From JAMOAD01 sp023621955 (GTDB taxonomy: Bacteria; Acidobacteriota; Aminicenantia; JAMOAD01), in NCBI GenBank assembly GCA_035403085.1, contig DAONEM010000007.1, forward strand, positions 1 through 64,000: DNA of 64,000 bases. The letters run 5' to 3'. The position numbers and the translations under genes are program-made. This document shows positions 33,954 through 43,038 of this stretch, one piece after another (position 1 is the first letter of the stretch; the number at the start of each line of letters is the position of its first letter). The notes under the pieces were generated by a model. The model was not told where the DNA came from and did not search any database. It saw only the letters and a list, made by a program, of their open reading frames with translations.

Positions 33954-35292
33954 CGGCGAGAATCTCCTTGAACTTGTCCTGAATGTAGTGGTTGTCGATA
34001 GTCACGGACTGGCCGGTCATCTCCGAGGCGTGGAAGGAGATCTCCTCCATGACCTTCTCGAGAATCGTATGGAGTCTTCGGGCGCCGATGTTCTCTGTCG
34101 TCCTGTTGACCTGCTCGGCCAGGGAGGCGATCTCCCGGAGAGCGTCCTCCGAGAAATCCACACTGACACCTTCCGTCTCCATGAGGGCGGTGTACTGTTT
34201 GGTGAGAGCGTTGCGAGGCTCCACGAGAATCCGGAAAAACTCCTCGATCCCGAGGGGGTGGAGCTCGACTCGGATCGGGAAACGGCCCTGAAGTTCGGGA
34301 ATAAGGTCGGAAGGCTTGGAGACGTGGAAGGCTCCGGCGCCGATGAAGAGGATATGATCGGTCTGGACGATCCCGTACTTGGTGTTGACCGAGGTGCCTT
34401 CGATGAGGGGAAGAAGGTCCCTCTGGACCCCCTCACGGCTGACGTCGGGCCCCCTGCCGGACTCCCTTCCCGCAATCTTGTCGATTTCATCGAGGAAGAC
34501 GATCCCCGTCCCTTCGACCCGGTGAAGGGCTTCGCGGACGACCTCGTCCATGTCGATAAGGCTCTTCTCTTCTTCCTCAAGAATGTACTCCCTGGCTTCG
34601 GGGATGCTCATCCTCCGTCTCTTGGTGCGGGTGGGGAACATGTCCGGGAAGATCCCCTGTATGGAGACACCGACATCTTCAAGACCTGTTCCGGCCAAAG
34701 CCTCCATGGGCTTGAAGTTCTTCTCCTTGACGTCCAGCTCTACGGTACGTTTGTCGAACTCTCCGTTGCGCAACCTCTCCCGCCACCTCTCCCGGGTCTT
34801 CAACCACCGCTGGTGTTCCTCTTCGTTGTCGTTGGCCTGGGGAGGCTGAGGGTAGAGAAGGTCCAAGAGCCTCTCTTCCGCCTTCTCCTCGGCCTTGTTC
34901 TTGATCAGCCGGATCTTTTCGAACTTCACCATGTCCACGGCGATCTCCGTGAGGTCCCTGATGATGGTCTCCACATCCCTTCCCACGTAGCCGACTTCGG
35001 TGAACTTGGAGGCCTCGATCTTGAGGAAGGGGGAGGAGGTCATCTTCGCCAACCGGCGGGCGATCTCCGTCTTCCCGACACCGGTCGGGCCGATCATCAG
35101 GATGTTCTTGGGGGCGATCTCTTCGGCCAGCTCCTTGGGCAGAAGGGTTCGGCGGTAACGGTTGCGAAGGGCGATAGCGACGGCTTTCTTGGCCTCTTTC
35201 TGGCCGATGATGTAGCGGTCGAGCTCCTCTACGGTCTCCTGGGGGGTGAACTCTCTGGAAGGGGGGAGGGTGTCACTCTTTCTGATCGCCAT
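33925..35292 (-). CDS. hslU: ATP-dependent protease ATPase subunit HslU
   Basis: An AAA+ unfoldase that feeds substrates to HslV. It has 455 residues from ATG 35292, where MAIRKSDTLPPSREFTPQETV begins (GAGGTT upstream); a longer frame from 35349 lies within hslV and is rejected. Walker A GPTGVGKTE, the pore-loop GYVGRD, Walker B IVFLDEIDK, the I-domain insert (acidic and charged, about residues 110-240), and SREGVQRDLLPLIEG are visible, as is the C-terminal RYIL tail that activates HslV. It overlaps hslV by 20 bp. Confidence 0.95.
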   Translation of the reverse strand: MAIRKSDTLPPSREFTPQETVEELDRYIIGQKEAKKAVAIALRNRYRRTLLPKELAEEIAPKNILMIGPTGVGKTEIARRLAKMTSSPFLKIEASKFTEVGYVGRDVETIIRDLTEIAVDMVKFEKIRLIKNKAEEKAEERLLDLLYPQPPQANDNEEEHQRWLKTRERWRERLRNGEFDKRTVELDVKEKNFKPMEALAGTGLEDVGVSIQGIFPDMFPTRTKRRRMSIPEAREYILEEEEKSLIDMDEVVREALHRVEGTGIVFLDEIDKIAGRESGRGPDVSREGVQRDLLPLIEGTSVNTKYGIVQTDHILFIGAGAFHVSKPSDLIPELQGRFPIRVELHPLGIEEFFRILVEPRNALTKQYTALMETEGVSVDFSEDALREIASLAEQVNRTTENIGARRLHTILEKVMEEISFHASEMTGQSVTIDNHYIQDKFKEILADEDLSRYIL

Positions 35293-35839
35293 GGTCGAGA
35301 ACCTCAACGGTGAGAGTATCGTTTGTATAGATGCAGATCTCAGAAGCAATCTTCAGAGAACGCCGGACAACCTCTTCGACCTCCATGGAGGTGTTTCTTA
35401 GCAGAGCCCTGGCGGCGGCTAAGGCATAGGGCCCACCGGAACCGATGGCGATGACGTTCTCCTCCGGTTCCAGTACGTCTCCGGCGCCGGAGAGGAGAAG
35501 GAGGGCCTCCCGGTCGGCCACGATGAGGAGGGCCTCCAGCTTCTGAAGGTACTTGTCTGTGCGCCACTCCTTCGAGAGCTCTACCGCGGCTCGGCGGAGG
35601 TTTCCCCGGTACTCCTCCAGCTTGTTTTCGAAACGGGAGAAGAGGGTGAAGGCGTCGGCGGTGGAACCGGCGAAGCCCGCCAAGACCTGGTCCCTGTGAA
35701 GCCTGCGGATCTTCGAGGCATTACTCTTGACGACGGTGGAACCGAAGGTGACCTGGCCATCGGCGCCGATCACGGTTCTCCCCGTGGTTCTCACGGCCAG
35801 GACGGTGGTCCCTTCCCAGCCTCTCATCTTTTCGGACAT
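35273..35839 (-). CDS. hslV: ATP-dependent protease subunit HslV
   Basis: A proteasome-beta-like threonine peptidase of 188 residues. The nucleophile Thr should be exposed by removal of a short propeptide: MSKM-like leader, then G|TTVLAVRT (residues 10-17). GADGQVTFGSTVVKSNASKIRRL and VLAGFAGSTADAFTLF are family motifs. It is directly followed by its ATPase HslU and preceded by a ClpC-like gene 22 bp upstream. Confidence 0.95.
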   Translation of the reverse strand: MSEKMRGWEGTTVLAVRTTGRTVIGADGQVTFGSTVVKSNASKIRRLHRDQVLAGFAGSTADAFTLFSRFENKLEEYRGNLRRAAVELSKEWRTDKYLQKLEALLIVADREALLLLSGAGDVLEPEENVIAIGSGGPYALAAARALLRNTSMEVEEVVRRSLKIASEICIYTNDTLTVEVLDHGDQKE

Positions 35840-35861
35840 CTGTTTCTCTCCATTTAAAGGG

Positions 35862-38846
35862 TTACCGGGAAGGGCTCTGACCCTCTGAGAGGGCGGCGGA
35901 GAGGGCTTTTTCTCCCATCTCCTCTTCTACTGCCGCCTCCGGGGTGAGGACTAACGCCTCCTTGGCCCCGTCCCAAGAGACGGCGATTCTCTGAAACGGC
36001 TCTTCCTGGAAGAGTTTCAAGAGAGCAACCTTCTGAAGAAGCTCTCCTTCGATGATTCTGTTCACTTCCCGAGCCCCGTACTCGGGCTGGAAGCTCTTCC
36101 TAGCCAGGTAGTCGATGGCTCCGTCGTCGACCCGCAACGAGAGGTTGTCTCTCTCCAAAACCGTGTTAAGGTCGTTCAGCTTGAGGGAGACGATCTCCCG
36201 GATGTCTTCGAAGGCCAGGGGGTTGAAGAAGAGAATCTCGTCGATTCTGTTGAGAAATTCAGGGCGGAAGAACCTCTTCAGCTCTCCTCCCAGTTCGCTC
36301 TTTGTGACGGAGCTTTTCCCCTGAACCGCGGAGAAGCCCATCTTCACCTGAGAGAAAAGAGCCGTGCCGACGTTGGAAGTCATGATAATGACGGCTTTGT
36401 CGAAGTAAGCCTTCTTCCCCCGGCTGTCCGTCAGGACTCCGGAATCGAAGACCTGGAGGAAGAGGTTCAAGACCTGGGGGTGAGCCTTTTCGATCTCGTC
36501 GAGCAGGACCACTTTATAGGGGTCACGCTTGATCTCGTCGGTGAACTGGTTCGTGTCGGAGTAACCGACGTAGCCCGGGGCGGCGCCGATCAACCGCGAA
36601 ACGGTATACTCCTCCATGTACTCGGACATGTCGATCCGCAAGAGCTTTTTCTCGTCTCCGAAGAGCTCCTTGGCGAGAACCTTGGCGGTCTCGGTCTTTC
36701 CCACTCCCGTGGGCCCGAGGAAGAGGAAGATGCCGTCTGGGCGGAGAGGGTTGAGCTTCAGCCCCGCCTTCAGGGGGAGAAGTTTCTTGACCAGTTTACC
36801 GAGACTGTCGTCCTGGCCCACGATTCGGGAGCGAAGCCGAGTCTCCAGGTTCTTGAGCCTCTCCTGGAGGGAGAGGGAGATGGAGGAGAGCTCGACTCCC
36901 CTGGTGTCGGCCAGAGTCTGGAGAAAGTCGATTCCGTGGACCTCCGGCAGGTCCATCTTCCGGCGGTGAAAGCCCAGGGAGGCTCTCGCGCAGGTTCTGT
37001 CCAGGAGTTCGATCGCCTTGTCGGGAAGGAGGCGGTCTCGGAAAAACTGCTTGACCAGTTCCAGGTGGGGTACGATCTCCTCCATGGAGATTACCGTGTG
37101 GTGATGGTTTGAGAGGTTCTCCGCCTTGGAGTGGAGGATCTCGGCGACGATGGGAAGGGAAAGCTCGGCCAGGTCGACCCGTTGGAAGAGATGGGAGAAG
37201 AGGGGAATCTTATCGAGAGTCTTCAGACACTCCTCGTAGGAGGTTGTGGCCAGGACCCGGAGCTTTCCCCTCTCCAGGAAAGGCTTGAGAAGGGAAGAAA
37301 AATCGGGGATCCCGCTCCTGCCATCGCCTCCGACCAAGGAGTGGATATCTTCAACCACCAGCAGGGCACCCTCCTCCTCGAGTCGGGAGAAGATTCCGAT
37401 GAGTTTCTCCTCCAGCTGGCCCCTGAACTTGGCCCCCGAGAAGAGGAGGGCCGTGTTGAGCTCGAAGACGGGAAGGGAGAGGAGGCTCTCGGGAACCTGG
37501 TTCTCCAGAATCTTCTGGACGAAGCGGTTGATCACCGAACTCTTCCCCACCCCAGGATCTCCGACCAGGAGGGTGTTGCAGCGGGAGAGGCAGAGGGAGA
37601 TCTCCACGATCTGCTCCGCCTCCTTCTCTCGTCCGAGAATCGGTTCAAAGAGACCCTTCACCCGTTCCCTCAAGTCCGTCAGATCCTTCTCGCCGCTCCC
37701 CTTGGGCTCTTCGGCCTTCCTTATCGGGGCCTGACCGGAGGCGTTCTCTTGAAGGGTCTCGTACTTCTTGAGGATCTCCGAAGAGAGAAGGATCTTCTTG
37801 ATCTTCTCCCCAAGCTGGAGCACCCGGGAGGGGTTGTTGGTCTGGAAGAAGATATCGATCAGGAGAAGGTAAGGGAAGTAGAGTTCCGGAGCGACCCGAA
37901 GGAGGCTCTCCAGGAGAAGGACCGATTGGGAGTACCTCTCCAGGTGAAAGTAGGAGAGTCCGGTGAAGTAGTCCAGGAGGTAGAGGAAGGGCTCCGAGGA
38001 TTTCTCGTCCCTCTTGAAGGCGTTGATGTTCTTCAGAAGAAGGTTGTAGTTCTTGTTCTGGAAGGCCTCTCTGATCGAGGAGAGGTGTTCCATGCACCTT
38101 TTCTGATCCGGTGAGAGGAAGGGAAGGATCGCGGAGAGAGAGGGCTGGAAGACGAGAAAGGAGCGGAAGAGGGGGAAGAAGGCGTCCGCGGGGACTGCCT
38201 CGGCGAGATCGACGGTCTCCCCCGCCTCGTCGGAGAAGGAGGTCAGGGAGGTCCGACCCTCCCAGAGGTAGTAACGCCCCTCTCGAAGGACGACGAAGGG
38301 GTGGAGGGGGAAGGCCCTGCCCGGCGACCCCAGCAGGAGACGAGGCCCGGGGCCTCTTTTTTGAAGCTCTTCTTCGCCGGGGTTTTCGTCGATCCTGAGG
38401 CCCAGGTTGCCGTAGAGAAAGGAGGCGTAGATCTCGAAAGCGTTCCGAAAGTCCGAGGAGACCGTCTTGAGGTGGTCTTCCGGAAGGGAGAGGTAGAGGG
38501 GTTTGACAAAAGAACGGACCCGCGAGAAGAAGTTGAAGTAGAGACGCCGCTCCTCAATGGTCTTGAAGAGGGTCGCCGGGTAGTGCTGGATCAAATAGGA
38601 GTGGACCTCCAGGGCGTTCTCATCCTCCAGAAGGGCGAGGTCGGAATCGAGAAACCTGGAGACCTGGATGTAGGAGATGCTCTTGTCTACGAGTTCCCTG
38701 AGAAGGGCGAAGTTGAGGAAACGGATGTGGTTGAGGAAGAGGGCGTGGGTCTCTCCGTAGGAGAGGGGAAGAAGAGAGCCTCCCCTCTCCTGACGGAGAA
38801 AGGAGAGGCTCTTCTTGTGGACAACGAAAGGCAAAGGAGATGCCAT
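35862..38846 (-). CDS. ClpA/ClpC-like AAA+ unfoldase with unrecognised N-terminal region
   Basis: A 994-residue Hsp100 protein. Residues 1-390 do not match Clp_N; about 255-370 look like TPR-type helix pairs (KRDEKSSEPFLYLLDYF; HLERYSQSVLLLESLL). D1 spans about 395-650, with Walker A GDPGVGKSS (429-437) and pore loop GAKFRG. Its Walker B reads VVED (497-500) where other family members have a D-E pair. D2 spans about 670-970, with Walker A GPTGVGKTE, LLDEIEKAHP (781-790), and pore loop GYVGY. There is no ClpB middle domain, and an MGF tripeptide (836-838) sits where ClpA/ClpC/ClpX carry the ClpP-docking loop. Hence a ClpC-like, peptidase-linked unfoldase is more likely than a ClpB disaggregase. 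It lies between DUF1015 and hslVU. Confidence 0.82.
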   Translation of the reverse strand: MASPLPFVVHKKSLSFLRQERGGSLLPLSYGETHALFLNHIRFLNFALLRELVDKSISYIQVSRFLDSDLALLEDENALEVHSYLIQHYPATLFKTIEERRLYFNFFSRVRSFVKPLYLSLPEDHLKTVSSDFRNAFEIYASFLYGNLGLRIDENPGEEELQKRGPGPRLLLGSPGRAFPLHPFVVLREGRYYLWEGRTSLTSFSDEAGETVDLAEAVPADAFFPLFRSFLVFQPSLSAILPFLSPDQKRCMEHLSSIREAFQNKNYNLLLKNINAFKRDEKSSEPFLYLLDYFTGLSYFHLERYSQSVLLLESLLRVAPELYFPYLLLIDIFFQTNNPSRVLQLGEKIKKILLSSEILKKYETLQENASGQAPIRKAEEPKGSGEKDLTDLRERVKGLFEPILGREKEAEQIVEISLCLSRCNTLLVGDPGVGKSSVINRFVQKILENQVPESLLSLPVFELNTALLFSGAKFRGQLEEKLIGIFSRLEEEGALLVVEDIHSLVGGDGRSGIPDFSSLLKPFLERGKLRVLATTSYEECLKTLDKIPLFSHLFQRVDLAELSLPIVAEILHSKAENLSNHHHTVISMEEIVPHLELVKQFFRDRLLPDKAIELLDRTCARASLGFHRRKMDLPEVHGIDFLQTLADTRGVELSSISLSLQERLKNLETRLRSRIVGQDDSLGKLVKKLLPLKAGLKLNPLRPDGIFLFLGPTGVGKTETAKVLAKELFGDEKKLLRIDMSEYMEEYTVSRLIGAAPGYVGYSDTNQFTDEIKRDPYKVVLLDEIEKAHPQVLNLFLQVFDSGVLTDSRGKKAYFDKAVIIMTSNVGTALFSQVKMGFSAVQGKSSVTKSELGGELKRFFRPEFLNRIDEILFFNPLAFEDIREIVSLKLNDLNTVLERDNLSLRVDDGAIDYLARKSFQPEYGAREVNRIIEGELLQKVALLKLFQEEPFQRIAVSWDGAKEALVLTPEAAVEEEMGEKALSAALSEGQSPSR

Positions 38847-40087
38847 TAGTCCTCGATCTGGTGGATCACCAGGCCCGATCTGAGCTTCGGCTCAAACCAG
38901 GTGGATTTGGGGGGCATGATCTGCCCCGCGTCGGCGACCCTCAACAGCTCGTCCATGGTGGTGGGGCGAAACGAGAAGGCCAAGGCGAACTCGCCTTTGT
39001 CGACGAGGGACTGGAGGTAGTCGACTCCGCGAATCCCTCCGACGAAGTCGATCCGCTTGTCTTTCCGGATGTTCTCGATTCCCAGGATCGGAGCGATGAG
39101 GTTCTTCTGAAGAATCTGCGCGTCCAGGCTCTCTACGGCATCGGAGGCATCGAAGATTCCGGCCTTCGGCTGCAGGGAGTACCATTGGCCGGGGAGGTAG
39201 ATGCAAAGCTCGTGGACGGAGACGGGGCTCTTTCTCTCAACAGGGGTGACAGTATATTTCTCTTGGACCCGCTTAAGAAAGTCTTCCCGGGAGAGGCCGT
39301 TCAAGTCTTTGACGACTCTGTTGTAGGCCATGATCTGGAGCTGATCGTGGGGGAAGATCACCGAGAGAAAATAGTTGTACTCCTCTTTCCCTGTGTGGTG
39401 GGGGTTGGCGGCGGCTCTCTCCTTCTTTACCCTCGTGGCGGCGGCGGAACGGTGGTGGCCGTCGGCGACGTAGAGGAAGGGGACGGAGGCGAAGAGAGAG
39501 ACGACCTTCTCCTGAACCGCCTTGTCCTTGATGACCCAAAAGGTGTGAACAACGCCGTCTGGGGTGGTGAGGTCGTACTCGGGAGCCTTCTTGCTCTCCG
39601 AGACGAGGATGGAATCCAGGTCCTCCCTGCTACGGTAGGCGAGGAAGACCGGTCCGGTCTGGGCGTTGAGGGTGACGATGTGGCGGGTCCGGTCGATCTC
39701 CTTGTCTTCCCTGGTGAGCTCGTGCTTCTTGATGATGTTCTTCTCGTAATCTTCCACAGAGGCGCCTGCGACGAAACCTGTTTGGACGTGGTCGCCCATC
39801 TTCTGCCGGTAAACGTAGATGTGCTCCTCTTTGTCGGGAACGAGGACCCCTTCGTTTATGAAGCGGCGGAAGTTTTCGGTCGCCTTGGCGTAGACGCGGT
39901 CATCGTAGAGGTCGATACTCGGGTCCAGGTCGATCTCGGGCTTGGAGACGTGAAGGAAAGAGACCGGGTTGGCTTTGGCCATCTCCCGGGCCTCTTCGGA
40001 GCTGAGAACATCGTAGGGCGGGGCCGCGAGCCGAACGGCGACCTCCTTGTTGGGTCTGAGTCCTTTGAAGGGTTTAATGAGAGCCAT
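38846..40087 (-). CDS. DUF1015 family protein
   Basis: A 413-residue member of the DUF1015 (COG4198) family: MALIKPFKGLRPNKE, AAPPYDVLSSEEAREMA, NPVSFLHVSKPEI, YVYRQ, VVHTFWVIKD and the signature ADGHHRSAAA. Related proteins have been described as free-serine kinases (SbnI/SerK group), but that is not safe for every member. The stop overlaps the start of the ClpC-like gene, so it is the first gene of the DUF1015-clp-hslV-hslU-lipoprotein run. No clear promoter was found; TAGAAT with a poor -35 occurs upstream. Confidence 0.88.
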   Translation of the reverse strand: MALIKPFKGLRPNKEVAVRLAAPPYDVLSSEEAREMAKANPVSFLHVSKPEIDLDPSIDLYDDRVYAKATENFRRFINEGVLVPDKEEHIYVYRQKMGDHVQTGFVAGASVEDYEKNIIKKHELTREDKEIDRTRHIVTLNAQTGPVFLAYRSREDLDSILVSESKKAPEYDLTTPDGVVHTFWVIKDKAVQEKVVSLFASVPFLYVADGHHRSAAATRVKKERAAANPHHTGKEEYNYFLSVIFPHDQLQIMAYNRVVKDLNGLSREDFLKRVQEKYTVTPVERKSPVSVHELCIYLPGQWYSLQPKAGIFDASDAVESLDAQILQKNLIAPILGIENIRKDKRIDFVGGIRGVDYLQSLVDKGEFALAFSFRPTTMDELLRVADAGQIMPPKSTWFEPKLRSGLVIHQIED

Positions 40088-40139
40088 TGTTGCCTCCAGT
40101 TATAAGGTATGATGATTCCATTCTATCAGCCTTCGTCTC

Positions 40140-42608
40140 TCAGAGGAAGAGGTTGAGGGAAGAGCCCTCCGTCTTGGAGAGGTAGGATGCGACCCCTCCC
40201 ACCTCGACCCCATCGATCAGCTCCTCTCGCCTCAGGCCCATGAGGTCCATGGACATCTGGCAAGCCACCATCTCGACCCCTTGGGTCTTCGCCTCTTCGA
40301 TCATCCTCTCCAGGGAGGCGATGTTCTTACGGGCCATCCGGGATTTGATCATCCTGGAGCCGATTCCGAGGAGGTTCATCCGGGAGAGGGAGAGCCGAGA
40401 GCTCCCTCTGGGCATCATCCAACCGAAGAGCCTCTCTTGAATCTCCTTTCTTGAAGCCTGAGTCTCTCTCTTCCTGAGGATGTTCAGCCCCCAGAAGGTG
40501 AAGAAGAGTGTGACCTGTTTGCCCAGGGCGGCGGCGCCGTTGGCGATGACAAAGGTGGCCAGGGCCTTGTCCAGGTCGTCGCTGAAGACGACGAGGGTCG
40601 TGCCCTTCTTCGTCCGATCCTGGAGGGGTGCGGAGTCAGGGGCCCCCTCCCCCTTCTCGATCTCCGCCTCCACGACTCCCCTCTCTTCCTTGACCGAGAG
40701 GACACGGTGCCCTGTCATCTGGCTCCAGGCGCGAAGGTCGCGGGAGAATCCGGGGTCCGTCGCCTGAACCGTGAGAACGTCCAGGGGGGAGAGCTTCCCG
40801 ATCTCCTCCTTGAGCCTCAGAATCGGGCCTGGACACTGAAGCCCGCAGGCGTCGACGGTGACCCGACGGGAGGGGGAGACATTGTTCCGGGGGGCCGGAG
40901 AGTCTGGTTCCTCCTGGGCGTTCGAAGGAGCGGGCGGCTCCACCCGGTTCTCCTGCTCCCCCTTGGCGAGGGAGTAGGTCTTATAGCCTCCCGAAAGGTT
41001 ATAAACCTCCTTGAAGCCGCTCTGGATGAGAATCCGAGAGGCGATGTACCCTCTCAGGCCGACGGCACAGAAGACCAGGATTCCTCTTCCGGTGGGAAGT
41101 TCGCCGATCCTCTTCCTGAGATCGTCTACGGGGATGTTGAGCGCCCCCGGGATGGTTCCCAGGGAGAACTCCTCGGGAGTCCTGACGTCCAACAGGAGGA
41201 GCCTGCCGGAGTCCCCGGGAGTGACCTCGTTCCAACCGATATTTTTAAGCCTTCCCATGGTGAGGTTCTCGGCGGCGAAGCCCGCGATGTTCACCGGGTC
41301 TTTGGCAGAGGAGAAGGGAGGGGCGTAGGAGTGTTCGATCTCTCCCAGATCCGAAACCGTTCCGCCCCTGCGGAGAGTGGCGGCCAACAGGTCGATCCTC
41401 TTGTCCACCCCATCGTAACCGACGACCTGAGCGCCCAGCAGGCGACCGCCTTCCGGAGAGAAGAGGAGCTTGATGGAGAGGGGAATCGCCCCGGGGTAAT
41501 ACCCGGCGTGGTGGCCGACGTGGACGATGGAGGAGAGGAAGGGGATCTTCTCCCGCTTAAGGCTCCTCTCCGAGTGTCCTGTGGCGGCGACGGTCATGTC
41601 GAAGACCTTGGCGATGGCCGTTCCGACGGTCCCCTGGTAGACGCGGTGGTTCCCCAGGACCATGTTGTCCGCGGCGATACGGGCCTGCCTGTTGGCCGGT
41701 CCGGCCAGGAAGAAGAGGCTCGGCCTCTTGGTGACAAGGTCGACCGTCTCGACGGCGTCACCGACAGCGTAGATGGAAGGGTCGTCGGTCTGGAGAGAGT
41801 GGTCGATCCGGATTCCCCCCCTCTCGCCGAGGGAGAGTCCCGCTTCCGAGGCGAGCCTCGTCTCCGGTTTGACTCCGATCGAGAGGATCACCAGATCGGC
41901 GGGGAGGGCGAGACCGCTCTCCAGAAGGGCCACAGGCTTTCCTCCCTCATCCCGGAAGGAGGCGACCCTCTCCTTGAGGAAGAGCCCTACCCCCTTGCTC
42001 TTCAGGTGCTGATGAACAAAGGCGGCCATCTCGTAGTCCAGGGGGGCCATGACCTGGTCCATCATCTCCACGATGGTCACCGAGATTCCCCGGTTATGAA
42101 GGTTCTCGGCCATCTCCAGGCCGATGAAGCCGGCTCCGATGATGAGGGCGCGACGGGGACGGTTCTCTTCGATGGTCCTGGCGATTCGATCGGTATCCGG
42201 GACGTTCCGGAGGGTAAAGATCAGAGGGTGGTCGATTCCCGGCAAGGGCGGACGGACCGGTTCGGCACCCGGAGAGAGGAGAAGCTTGGTGTACTCCTCC
42301 CGATAGGTTCTGCCCGTGGAGAGCTCCCTGACCTGCACGCGTTTTTTTTCGCGGTCGATGGAGACCACCTCGGAGCGGGTCCGCACATCCACACGGAAGC
42401 GGCGGCCGAAGCTCTCAGGGGTTTGAAGGAAGAGCTTCTCCCGCTCCTTGATGGTGCCTCCCAGGTAGTAGGGAAGGCCACAGTTGGCATAGGAGATAGA
42501 CTCCCCCCTTTCGAAGAGAAGGATCTCCCCCTCTTCGTCCATCCTTCTCAAACGGGCGGCCGCCGAGGCGCCTCCCGCGACTCCGCCTACGATCAAGTAT
42601 CTGTTCAT
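40140..42608 (-). CDS. CoA-disulfide reductase fused to rhodanese, TusA and DsrE-like domains
   Basis: An 822-residue multidomain sulfur-handling enzyme. Residues 1-450 are an FAD- and NAD(P)H-dependent disulfide reductase with the CoA-disulfide-reductase cysteine in SYANCGLPYY (Cys43), a second dinucleotide site IIGAGFIGLEMAENL, and SIYAVGDAVE. Residues about 460-550 are a rhodanese domain with active-site loop FCAVGLRG. Residues about 585-660 are TusA (DACGLQCPGPILRLKEEI). Residues about 675-822 are DsrE-like (LVVFSDDLDKALATFVIANGAAALG; ACQMSMDLMGL with a conserved Cys). Such fusions are known and are thought to reduce persulfides or polysulfide using CoA. It follows the MarR gene by 13 bp, with AGGAGG before the ATG. 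Confidence 0.93.
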   Translation of the reverse strand: MNRYLIVGGVAGGASAAARLRRMDEEGEILLFERGESISYANCGLPYYLGGTIKEREKLFLQTPESFGRRFRVDVRTRSEVVSIDREKKRVQVRELSTGRTYREEYTKLLLSPGAEPVRPPLPGIDHPLIFTLRNVPDTDRIARTIEENRPRRALIIGAGFIGLEMAENLHNRGISVTIVEMMDQVMAPLDYEMAAFVHQHLKSKGVGLFLKERVASFRDEGGKPVALLESGLALPADLVILSIGVKPETRLASEAGLSLGERGGIRIDHSLQTDDPSIYAVGDAVETVDLVTKRPSLFFLAGPANRQARIAADNMVLGNHRVYQGTVGTAIAKVFDMTVAATGHSERSLKREKIPFLSSIVHVGHHAGYYPGAIPLSIKLLFSPEGGRLLGAQVVGYDGVDKRIDLLAATLRRGGTVSDLGEIEHSYAPPFSSAKDPVNIAGFAAENLTMGRLKNIGWNEVTPGDSGRLLLLDVRTPEEFSLGTIPGALNIPVDDLRKRIGELPTGRGILVFCAVGLRGYIASRILIQSGFKEVYNLSGGYKTYSLAKGEQENRVEPPAPSNAQEEPDSPAPRNNVSPSRRVTVDACGLQCPGPILRLKEEIGKLSPLDVLTVQATDPGFSRDLRAWSQMTGHRVLSVKEERGVVEAEIEKGEGAPDSAPLQDRTKKGTTLVVFSDDLDKALATFVIANGAAALGKQVTLFFTFWGLNILRKRETQASRKEIQERLFGWMMPRGSSRLSLSRMNLLGIGSRMIKSRMARKNIASLERMIEEAKTQGVEMVACQMSMDLMGLRREELIDGVEVGGVASYLSKTEGSSLNLFL

Positions 42609-42621
42609 CTCAGCCTCCTGG

Positions 42622-43002
42622 TCAACCGTTCACTATGTCGTTCCGAGGAAAAGGATCCTTCCACTCCCGGGAGAGTGTCTCCAGGCTCTTCCTCTTCCTC
42701 TCCCCCTCTTCGGAGAGGGAAAAACTGGCCCTGCGCCGGTCGGCTCCCCTCTCTTCCCGTAGAATCAGCCCTTTGGATTCCAGAGACCTCAGGATTCTCG
42801 AGACCCTGGAGAGGGAGATGCCGCACTCCCGGGAGAGCTCGCCGGGGGAACGGGAGTGGAGAAGGGAACAGAGGAAGAGGGCCTCGTTTAGGGTGAGCCC
42901 TGAGTGGATACGGATCTTCTCTTCTGCCTGGTGGACGAAGAGGAAGATCTCCTTGAGCCTTGCGAAACAACCGGTATTTTTGTTATCAGCAATATTTGCC
43001 AT
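42622..43002 (-). CDS. MarR-family transcriptional regulator
   Basis: A 126-residue winged-helix repressor-type protein. Start is ATG 43002 (MANIADNKNTGCF); a longer frame from TTG 43038 is rejected because that TTG is the -35 box. The MarR pattern is LTLNEALFLCSLL, SPGELSRECGISLSRVSRILRSLESKGLI and the wing REERGADRRRASFSLSEEG. Cysteines at 12, 45 and 61 could sense thiol or sulfur chemistry. It is co-transcribed with the CoA-disulfide-reductase fusion. Inverted repeats at its own start suggest autoregulation in response to reactive sulfur or redox; this is inference. Confidence 0.85.
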   Translation of the reverse strand: MANIADNKNTGCFARLKEIFLFVHQAEEKIRIHSGLTLNEALFLCSLLHSRSPGELSRECGISLSRVSRILRSLESKGLILREERGADRRRASFSLSEEGERKRKSLETLSREWKDPFPRNDIVNG

Positions 43003-43009
43003 TAGCAAA
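42989..43009. promoter_or_regulatory. Candidate MarR operator (overlapping inverted repeats at the start codon)
   Basis: TTTGC-N5-GCAAA (42995-43009) spans the predicted +1 and the start codon. It overlaps a second repeat, GCAA-TAT-TTGC (42989-42999), in codons 2-5. The first repeat directly abuts the -10 box. Confidence 0.5.
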
Positions 43010-43038
43010 AGTATATACCCTCCCCTCTGGGAGGTCAA
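43010..43038 (-). promoter_or_regulatory. Promoter of marR and the CoA-disulfide-reductase gene
   Basis: On the minus strand TTGACC (43038-43033), a 17-bp spacer and TATACT (43015-43010). The ATG begins 7 bp after the -10, so the mRNA should be leaderless or have a 1-nt leader. A run of ten C lies immediately upstream of the -35. Confidence 0.75.

Noticed and set aside
40707..42896. 729-codon plus-strand open frame opposite the CoA-disulfide-reductase fusion
   Set aside because: Antisense shadow; no recognisable domain and it ends inside marR.
43003..43038. TTG start for marR at 43038
   Set aside because: That TTG is the -35 box; the matching -10 places the transcript start at the ATG 43002.
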